From: Campanula takesimana | Lineage: Eukaryota; Streptophyta; Magnoliopsida; Asterales; Campanulaceae | Direction: 5' to 3' | Length of the DNA stretch: 64,000 bases | Assembly: GCA_026119855.1 (NCBI GenBank) | Contig: JAOWBW010000251.1 | Coordinates: 186,001-250,000, forward strand | Shown here: positions 56,657-64,000 of the stretch, piece by piece | How the letters are laid out: every line of letters begins with the position of its first letter | How positions within the stretch are numbered: position 1 is the stretch's first letter | Notes under the pieces: model-generated | Told to the model about the DNA's origin: nothing | Seen by the model: the letters and a program-made list of their open reading frames with translations, nothing else | Database searches by the model: none | Made by a program: the position numbers and the translations under genes

Positions 56657-57449
56657 ATCAAGGTCCGAGAGTAGAACAAGCACCACCCCGCTATGGATTG
56701 GAGCAATTTCTCAAACTGAAACCGGTTGAATTCAATGGGGAACCCAATGTTCGGAAAGCTGAGTTGTGGATTGAGTAGATGGAGAAGATTTATGAGGTAT
56801 TTGGTTGCACGGATGAGGACAAGGTCCGGTTCGCGGCTTACAAACTTGTGGGAGCCGCCGAGCATTGGTGGAAGGGTGTTAAAGCTAGTTGGGATGATAC
56901 TCACACGGTGTATGCGTGGGAGTTGTTTGTGCGCAAATTCAAGGAGCATTTCATTCCGGTTGTTGATCAAAACCGAAAGGAGATCGAGCTACTCAACCTA
57001 GAGCAAGGTTTGTTGTCTATAGCGCAATACTCGGCTAAGTTCATAGAATTAGCCCGGTATTGTGACTATTTGGTGAGGACCGAGGAACAAAAAGCTATGA
57101 GATTCATTCGGGGATTGAAGACCTCCATCCGTACTCAACTTATTGCCCAACGGATTGTGACATTCCAAGATGCGGTAGACCGAGCCTACTTGATATAGCA
57201 AGATATTGGGGAGCACAAAAGGAAGACCGAGGTTGTGGGTACGGGTAAACCGGGAAGCCATGCTAAGTCTTAACCACAACACCGTTCTGATAACCGAGGT
57301 AACTTTGGGGGACAATCTCAGTTCCGAGGGCAACCACTTCCGGGAACCAAGGGAACCTAATTAGGAGGCTTTGTTCGTATTGTCAAAAGGAAGGTCATTC
57401 AGAGGACCGGTGTTGGAAGAAGCAGGGAAGGTGCACCAATTGTGGTCAA
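56657..57449 (+). pseudogene. Element A gag remnant
   Basis: Begins at ATCAAGGTCCGAGAG, within gag, directly after LTR-B. Translation matches element B gag (RYGLEQFLKLKP, KAELWIE, MEKIYEVFGCTDED). In-frame stops occur at about 56777 and 57197, another near 57271, and a frame change near 57355. The two zinc knuckles (CSYCQKEGHSEDRC, CTNCGQMGHFVRDC) are intact; the second runs into the pol frame. Confidence 0.88.
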
Positions 57450-60400
57450 ATGGGTCACTTTGTAAGAGATTGCCCGAGGGGTAGAGGACAAGCATCCGGG
57501 TCAGAAGTTGGTAATAATCAAGGTCAGAAAAGGGATGCTACCGGGAAGCCCAAAGTTCAAGGAAAGATATATGCCATGAATCAACAACAGGCGACCGATG
57601 ATCCTTCGGTTATTGGAGGTATTGTTTCTGTGTCTAATGTGAGCGCACGAGCGTTAGTAGATCCAGGATCATCTCATTCATGCATTTCTGTGCAATTTGC
57701 TTCCATGTTAAATGCTGCATTCGAGTCTTTACCGTACGTGCTAGAGGTGTCGACCCCTATAGGAGAATGCTTGATTTCTGATCGAGTCTTTCGTGCTTGT
57801 GATGTGGTTATTTGTGGTCGTGTCCTTTGTGCGGATTTGGTAGTTCTTCCTATCCAAGACTTTGATGTCATTTTGGGTATGGATTGGTTGAGCAAGTTTC
57901 ATGCTTCCGTTGATTGCCGTAAGAAAACTGTTACTTTTTCTATTCCCGATGTGCCTAAATTTGTGTTTGAGGCTAGTCCTCTGAGTAGAAAGGTTCGCTT
58001 AATTTCTTATATGAAAGCGAGAAAATTATTGCATAGTGGTTGTGAGGGGTATTTGGCTAGTGTTCTTGATACTAGGAAGGAATCCCCTAGTTTTGATAGT
58101 GTTCGGGTAGTTCGGGAATTTCCCGATGTTTTCTCTACCGAGTATGATATGCCGCCCGATCGTGAGATTGAGTTTTGTATAGATCTTTTGCCGGGTACGG
58201 TTCCAATTTCGAAAGCACCTTATAGGTTGGCTCCCGCAGAGTTGAAGGAATTAAAGGTTCAATTGCAAGAGTTGCTTGATCGAGGGTTTATCCGCCCTAG
58301 TGTTTCCCCGTGGGGAGCACCGGTTTTATTTGTGCGGAAGAAAGACGGTTCCTTGAGATTGTGCATCGATTACAGAAAGTTGTATCAGGTTACGGTGAAG
58401 AATAAGTATCCTCTACCTCATATCGATGATTTATTTGATCAGCTTCAAGGGTCCGTGGTTTTCTCTAAACTTGATTTGAGGAGTAGGTACCATCAGTTGA
58501 AGATTCGATCGGAGGATGTTTCGAAGACTGCTTTTCGCACTCGCTATGGTCATTATGAGTTCTTGGTTATGCCGTTTGGGTTGACGAACGCACCGGACGT
58601 GTTTATGGATTTGATGAACCGAGTTTTCCATCCTTACCTTGACTCGTTCGTAGTGGTCTTTATTGATGATATACTCGTCTACTCTAAATCCCGAGAGGAG
58701 CACGAGCAGCACTTGAGGACAGTTTTATCCGTTCTTGCGAGGGAGAAATTGTTTGCGAAATTTAGTAAATGCGAATTTTGGCTCGAGAAGGTTTCATTTC
58801 TGGGTCATGTTATTTCGAAAGACGGGATTTCTGTGGATCCTTCAAAGATTAAAGCTATAGTGGATTGGAAGAGACCCGAGTCACTGACCGAGATTCGTAG
58901 CTTTCTGGGTTTAGCCGGATATTACAGAAGATTTATTGAGGGGTTTTCGAGGATCGCTACTCCGATGACTCAGTTGACCCGGAAGAATGTCCCGTTTGTG
59001 TGGACCGAGAAATGTGACAAGAGTTTTGAGGAATTGAAGAAGAGGTTGACTACCGCACCGATCTTGACTTTGCCTAATGGGAGCGATGGCCTAGTGATTT
59101 ACAGTGATGCTTCGAAAGAGGGTTTGGGTTCTGTGTTGATGCAGAATGGGAAAGTGATTGCGTATGCTTCAAGGAAGTTGATCCCGAGTGAACAGAATTA
59201 CCCCACTCATGATATGGAGTTGGCGGCGATAGTCTTTGCGTTGCATAAATGGAAGCACTACCTTTATGGAGCGAAGTTTGAATTTTTTACGGATCACAAG
59301 AGTTTGAAATACCTTTTCTCCCAGAAAGAGTTGAATAATAGGCAACGACGATGGATGGAATTGTTGAAGGATTATGATTGTACGATTTCCTATCACCCGG
59401 GGAAGGCGAATGTGGTAGCCGATGCGATTAGTAGAAAATCTTATGTGGCTTCGATGATGGTTCGAGAATGGAAAATGCTTGAGGATGTTCGAGATTGGTC
59501 TCCTCGTGAATCGAGACATGGGGCTATTTTTACGAATATTAGGGTGTCTCCGACCCTAAATCAAAGAATAAAGGAAGCTCAGAAAGAAGATCCCGAGTTG
59601 GTGAAGATAATGGGTAAATTGAAGGAAAAGAATTTCGAGGATTTTTCTATGGGTCCGAATGGGGTGTTGACTTTCCGTGGTCGTTTGTGCGTACCCGATG
59701 TTGGCGGAATAAAGAGGCAAGTTTTAGATGAGGGTCACAAATCGAGGTATACTATTCATCCGGGTAGTACGAAGATGTATCAGGATTTGAAACAACATTT
59801 TTGGTGGAATAATATGAAAAGGGAAATAGCGGAGTATGTTTCGAAGTGTCTAACTTGTCAGCAGGTCAAAGCCGAGCATCAGAGACCCGCGGGACTACTT
59901 CAGCCGTTAGAGATTCCCGAGTGGAAATGGGAGCAGGTGACTATGGATTTCGTTACGGGACTACCTCGTACCCGTAGGAAGTTTGACAGTGTTTGGGTAA
60001 TAGTGGATAGATTGACCAAGAGTGCCCATTTCATGCCTATTAACATCAGATATTCGATGGAGAAGCTTGCGACCCTTTATATCGATGAGATCGTTAGATT
60101 GCATGGGGTTCCGGTTAGTATTGTGTCAGATCGAGACCCGAGGTTTACTTCTAGATTATGGAAGGCATTTCAGGAAGCTTTGGGTACAGATTTGCGATTC
60201 AGCACAGCTTTTCATCCTCAGACCGATGGTCAATCCGAGAGGACTATTCAGATTCTTGAGGATATGTTACGAGCTTGCGCGATAGACTTCTCTGATTCTT
60301 GGGATTCGCACCTACCGTTAGTGGAGTTCTCTTACAACAACAGTTATCAGGCTAGTATCGAGATGGCACCGTATGAGGCTTTGTATGGACGAAAATGTAG

Positions 60401-60983
60401 ATCGCCTATTTGTTGGGATGAGGTTGGTGAAGCGAAGATCGTGGGTATTGATTTGCTTCGGGATTCGGTTGAGAAAGTTAGAGTTATCCGGGATCGATTG
60501 AAAACAGCCCAGAGTCGACATAAGAGCTATGCAGATAACCGAAGGCGAGATCTTAGTTTTCAGACCGGTGATTTGGTGTTCCTGAAAGTATCTCCGAAGG
60601 TGGGTATTCGTAGGTTTGGGAGGAAAGGCAAATTGGCTCCGAGGTTTATTGGCCCGTTTGAGATTTTGGGAAAGGTTGGACTTCTAGCGTATCGTCTTGC
60701 GTTACCGCCATCTTTGGACCGGTTGCACAACGTCTTTCACGTTTCTATGCTTCGGAAGTACGTTCATGATCCATCTCACGTGTTACCGAGGGTACCGGAG
60801 GATATTGAGCCCGATATGACTTACGAGGAACGACCGGTTCGGATTTTAGATTCCAAGGTCCAAGAGTTGAGGAACAAAAGCATTGCATTGGATAGAGTTC
60901 TTTGGAGGAATCATAATATCGAGGAGTCGACGTGGGAGCTCCGAGATGAGATCGAGAGGAAGTTTCCGTGGCTTTTTGTTTAA
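57450..60983 (+). CDS. Del/Tekay-type Ty3/gypsy pol, 1177 codons, intact frame
   Basis: Uninterrupted frame for protease, RT, RNase H, integrase and chromodomain-like tail. The listed start is only the first Met, inside the zinc knuckle; in the ancestor gag and pol were one frame. Protease active site at 71-75 reads DPGSS where the family has D-S/T-G. RT catalytic FIDD is at 404-407, with Arg in the usual SGYHQ motif (SRYHQ, ~346) and YRKLY for YRKLN. RNase H acidic residues are D553, E590 and D615. Integrase zinc site is H763, H770, C800 and C803; catalytic residues are D833, D894 and E930 (35 apart). C-terminus 1130-1177 (VLWRNHNIEESTWE) resembles chromovirus chromodomains. Confidence 0.93.
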   Translation: MGHFVRDCPRGRGQASGSEVGNNQGQKRDATGKPKVQGKIYAMNQQQATDDPSVIGGIVSVSNVSARALVDPGSSHSCISVQFASMLNAAFESLPYVLEVSTPIGECLISDRVFRACDVVICGRVLCADLVVLPIQDFDVILGMDWLSKFHASVDCRKKTVTFSIPDVPKFVFEASPLSRKVRLISYMKARKLLHSGCEGYLASVLDTRKESPSFDSVRVVREFPDVFSTEYDMPPDREIEFCIDLLPGTVPISKAPYRLAPAELKELKVQLQELLDRGFIRPSVSPWGAPVLFVRKKDGSLRLCIDYRKLYQVTVKNKYPLPHIDDLFDQLQGSVVFSKLDLRSRYHQLKIRSEDVSKTAFRTRYGHYEFLVMPFGLTNAPDVFMDLMNRVFHPYLDSFVVVFIDDILVYSKSREEHEQHLRTVLSVLAREKLFAKFSKCEFWLEKVSFLGHVISKDGISVDPSKIKAIVDWKRPESLTEIRSFLGLAGYYRRFIEGFSRIATPMTQLTRKNVPFVWTEKCDKSFEELKKRLTTAPILTLPNGSDGLVIYSDASKEGLGSVLMQNGKVIAYASRKLIPSEQNYPTHDMELAAIVFALHKWKHYLYGAKFEFFTDHKSLKYLFSQKELNNRQRRWMELLKDYDCTISYHPGKANVVADAISRKSYVASMMVREWKMLEDVRDWSPRESRHGAIFTNIRVSPTLNQRIKEAQKEDPELVKIMGKLKEKNFEDFSMGPNGVLTFRGRLCVPDVGGIKRQVLDEGHKSRYTIHPGSTKMYQDLKQHFWWNNMKREIAEYVSKCLTCQQVKAEHQRPAGLLQPLEIPEWKWEQVTMDFVTGLPRTRRKFDSVWVIVDRLTKSAHFMPINIRYSMEKLATLYIDEIVRLHGVPVSIVSDRDPRFTSRLWKAFQEALGTDLRFSTAFHPQTDGQSERTIQILEDMLRACAIDFSDSWDSHLPLVEFSYNNSYQASIEMAPYEALYGRKCRSPICWDEVGEAKIVGIDLLRDSVEKVRVIRDRLKTAQSRHKSYADNRRRDLSFQTGDLVFLKVSPKVGIRRFGRKGKLAPRFIGPFEILGKVGLLAYRLALPPSLDRLHNVFHVSMLRKYVHDPSHVLPRVPEDIEPDMTYEERPVRILDSKVQELRNKSIALDRVLWRNHNIEESTWELRDEIERKFPWLFV

Positions 60984-61018
60984 GGTGAGTCTCGTTAAAA
61001 TTCGGGTCGAATTTTCTT

Positions 61019-61032
61019 TAAGGGGGAGTGAA
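61019..61032 (+). promoter_or_regulatory. Element A polypurine tract
   Basis: TAAGGGGGAGTGAA immediately before the 3' LTR. A matching tract on the minus strand precedes LTR-B at 50995. Confidence 0.8.
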
Positions 61033-63121
61033 TGTCACGACCCGAAATCTAGGCTCTATTTTATTCGTAATAAATAATTATTATTTATTTATTTGCTATT
61101 TATTTATTTAAATTATTATTTATTTAAATAATTATGTGTGCAATTTATGTGTTATAATAATTTATGCCTAGCATTTTAATTGAGTCATTTGGGTTAGTGT
61201 GGTATTGCTGAGTCTTTATTGTTAGTGGGGAGTGTATTATGGTGTTAGTAGAAAGGGAGGGGCCTAGAAGTAACTTTTTAAATAATTTCCCTACTCCCTC
61301 TCTACTCCTTCTCTTCTCCCTCACTCACCCCATTTCCCAGCCCATTCCCCTCTCTCTCTCCAAAGAAGAAAAAGGGTAAGTTTCTCTCTTTCATCTCTCT
61401 TTATTTACTTCCTCTTCCTCTCATAATCTCTCATTTCTTAAAACGTGAAATGTGTTTAGATCGTCGATAGGATCGCGTAGAACCAAAAAGAATTGAATTC
61501 CGTCATCTTTGAGAATTTTCAAGTTGCTTTTCCCCCATTGTTATGCTAAAATGTTCATATCATGTTTATATAATGCTTGATGTGTTATATTTGAAGTTTG
61601 GTTGAGTTTAGAATTTATTTGGAATTTATTTGAGTTTTGGTCAAAATTGTGATTTTATGAATGTTGGGTTTCATTCTTGGTTTTGGTTGATAAATGGTGT
61701 ATTTGGGTCCCCATCCTAGTTATAAGTGGCTTGGGTACATTTTGGAACTTGTTGAAGGAGTTGAGTTTGAGTATTTTGTGTTTGGTGTATTTTGGGTCGG
61801 AATTTAAGAACCCAGCTCTGTTCTTCCCGACCAAAACCCAGGCCGAGCGCCCGCCTGCCCTTGCCCAGGCGCCCGCCTACCCCCCTTTTTCTAGCGGCCA
61901 GACCTTCTGTTGATTCAAGCGCCCGCTCGCCCCAGGCCAGGCGCCCGCCCGCTCACTGTTCCAGGATTTTGTCCTTTTTGATTGTTTTAACTAAATGGCT
62001 TAACTAGTTTAGGGTTCCTTCTTCTAATTAACTTAAGATAACACCGTGGAACACTTTATTAAGTGGAATTGATTCTTATGTGAATAAATATGATATGGAA
62101 TTTGATTAAGTATCATTTTGAGAATGTGGTTCATCTTTGATGTGCTGTTTGTATTGGTTTACCTTTGTGGTGATTTAATTAGAATGGTTCCCTACTTTGG
62201 AACCTTAAGTTGTTTATTTAAGCTAGTATTTATTACTTAGCATTTATTTGGAAGTCCAGCTGGTTATTTTGTGTGTGTTTGGGCGATGCGAAACATTATG
62301 ATGGCACAGCCAAGTCCATTGTGATGTTGACCATTGTTTTGCCCCATTATTACCCTCCTCCAGATTGGCCTTGGATGTGAGAAGAGCTAGCTCCTTTGTG
62401 TGCATTTTAGCTTTACTTGGAGCATGACTTTGTGGCATGTCTCCCGTCCCTTGTGACACTTCATTGGTTATTGGTTCCGGTACCGGGGTTTTCTCTTCGG
62501 CTTTCATGCTATTATGAAGATGATGATTTGTTGATTATTGAAGCTGCGCAGCGATCCTTTATTTGGATGTATCGGTATGGAAACCTTGGCTAATATCCTT
62601 TGTTATGTGTTTATTTCCGCTGCTATCTGTTATGTGATAATTGCTATGCGTTATGCGATTTATTATGGATTATTTCATCATAGCATGTCATGTAGTTGCA
62701 TTAGTAACTTATTGAGATTTATCTCACCCCCTTTCTTTTATCTTTGTTTTTCCTTAACCCCCCCCCCCAGGTGCTAAGGATTAGTCTCGCTGATCACGAG
62801 AAAGAGGACGTCGAGTGTGGATACATTCTTTTGGGGAAAGGTTGTTATAGGTTGGTTTACATTATATAAATGTGTAACCTTTTTGGGATAGTTGTACCAA
62901 ACAATGACGTCATTAAGAATTGTACATTTATCTTTTGTTGGGCATAAACTTGTGGAAGTTTATGATAGTTGTATTGGTTACCATCAAACTTTAATTTGTA
63001 AAACTTTGGATCATCACCTTTTGGTATCAAATGAAATTTTTAACTTCGGTATTTCACAGTTTTAGTTTTAAGTCGACGTCCAGCTCGCGATCTCGGGCCC
63101 GCGGGGTTCGGGGTCGCGACA
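61033..63121 (+). repeat. Element A 3' LTR
   Basis: 2089 bp, TGTCACGACCCG...GGGGTCGCGACA. Complete copy; the left LTR lacks its last 550 bp. CpG words at 61840-61955. Confidence 0.93.
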
Positions 63122-64000
63122 CTTTTGGCTTCCAAATGGTGTTGGTACTTTAATTTACATATTGGTAGTGTTAGTCGTGAGTTTGGCTTACAATGGTGAA
63201 GATTGGGTTTGGTTTGATTTTGGTTGGAAAAAAATGGAAGAACCCAGGAATTTTGGCCGGAAATTTCCCCTCCGGGCAAGGGGGCGTGCGCACCCTTTGG
63301 GAGGGGGCGTGTGCACCCTTATGCCCTTTGTAAACAAACCTTCTGATGATCGAGGGCGCGCGCACCATTTCCTGGGGGGCGTGCGCTCCCTCATTGTTTC
63401 AACAAGTCTAAACCTTCTGATCACCTCGTGCGCGCGCACCCTTTCTGTGAGGGCGTGCGCCCCCTCCGCTATACAAGCCCTGAGCTTCATCCTCTTGTAC
63501 CTTTCGTAGACAATCTTCAATAGTTCATAACTCCCTCATCTGGACTCCGTTTTAGGTGTATAAGTTATCGTTTTAAAGCTCTCCTTGAGCTCTTCGAGAT
63601 GAGTGAGTAGTTTTGGTTGTGTTCTTGAGTTAACTAGATCCTTTGTGATTGAATGTGATATGGGAATTGTGCTATCATTGTTGAGATTATTGGAACACTT
63701 TAATTATGTGTTGTTGGTTCATTTCACTTTCTTGGTGAATTCTTGATAAGGATTCCCTACTTTGGAATCAGTGGTTGTTTATTTAAGCTAGTGTTTATTA
63801 CTTAGCTTCATTTGAAAGTCCAGCTGGTTATTTGTGTATCGAGTCAGGCAATGGATAATACTATAATGGCACAAGCCAAGTCCAGTATAGCATCGCCCAT
63901 TGGTCCTTCTTTCCCCATCCAGATTAGCCTGGGATGGATGAGCTAGCTCCTTTGTGAGTATTCTAACTACACGTTTTGGAGCATGACTTTGTGGCATGGC
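63122..64000 (+). repeat. Right part of the older Del-type LTR
   Basis: Continues the LTR begun at 46120. It matches LTR-A in order but not closely: AAGTCCAGCTGGTTATTT (63816-63833) and the GGCACAAGCCAAGTCCA stretch correspond to LTR-A 47718-47790. It carries its own CpG words at 63279-63467. Runs off the window. Confidence 0.75.
63279..63467. repeat. CpG-word array GGGCGTGCGCACCC
   Basis: Six words of the type GGGCGTGCGCACCC, GGGCGCGCGCACC and GTGCGCGCGCACCC. The core GTGCGCAC is palindromic. Position within the LTR parallels the arrays of LTR-A and LTR-B, but the word is different. Confidence 0.8.

Larger units (their letters stand above)
46499..63121 (+). mobile_element. Element A: Del/Tekay-type Ty3/gypsy, interrupted
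   Basis: Left LTR (truncated at about 48040), right LTR 61033-63121, gag remnant from 56657, intact pol 57450-60983. The bases outside the LTRs are GTTTT on the left and CTTTT on the right, a 4-of-5 target duplication. The 3' end of the left LTR, the primer site, the leader and the gag N-terminus are missing, replaced by the inverted B block 48041-56656. LTR-A copies differ at roughly a dozen sites over 1.5 kb, so insertion is young. Confidence 0.85.

Overview
The window is plant nuclear DNA, almost certainly from an angiosperm and probably a eudicot. It is made of LTR retrotransposons nested inside one another. I recognise no intact cellular gene, rRNA, tRNA or CRISPR array. The only cellular-type coding remnant is a frameshifted plant mobile domain (PMD) fragment near 34.5-35.3 kb. 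The species cannot be named from this sequence. A run of 100 Ns at 35340-35439 looks like a scaffold join, so the two halves may not be true neighbours.

Layout. (1) 1-14946 is a decayed plus-strand Ty1/copia element (copia-1) whose 5' LTR lies off the window. It carries three foreign blocks: a Del-type solo LTR (44-2250, TSD ATGGT), another solo LTR (4390-5376, TSD GGAGG), and an LTR-less Athila-type Ty3/gypsy body (6010-11081) that replaces part of its integrase. (2) 14947-32640 is a tandem array with 75/90 bp units, split by a copia element (copia-2, 15268-31919, TSD CATAC). Copia-2 is itself split by a coding-intact minus-strand copia element (copia-3, 17849-26377, TSD CCAAT). (3) 32616-35339 is the least repetitive stretch. 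It holds two clusters of short TCGT/ACGA palindromes, the PMD pseudogene and a small Stowaway-like MITE. (4) 35440-46012 is a minus-strand SIRE-like copia element with a broken gag-pol. Downstream of pol it has a spliced additional ORF with its own TATA box. (5) 46120-64000 is a Del/Tekay-type Ty3/gypsy complex. Element A (46499-63121, plus strand, intact pol, dead gag) sits inside a related older LTR. Element A is in turn interrupted by an inverted, almost unmutated duplication of a pol-less sister element B (LTR-gag-LTR-gag fragment).

The strongest unexplained signal crosses family boundaries. Nearly every LTR here, copia and gypsy alike, carries an array of short CpG-dense, near-palindromic words private to that element (for example TCCGTACGGA, GGGCGGTCGCCC, GTGCGGCCGCCC, GGCGCAT). 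In four of the TATA-bearing LTRs the array lies about 70-420 bp upstream of the TATA box. In the SIRE-like element the word also spreads through coding sequence, an intron and the UTRs. I rate this as the best candidate for an undescribed regulatory layer. All identity and divergence statements are by-eye readings, not computed alignments.
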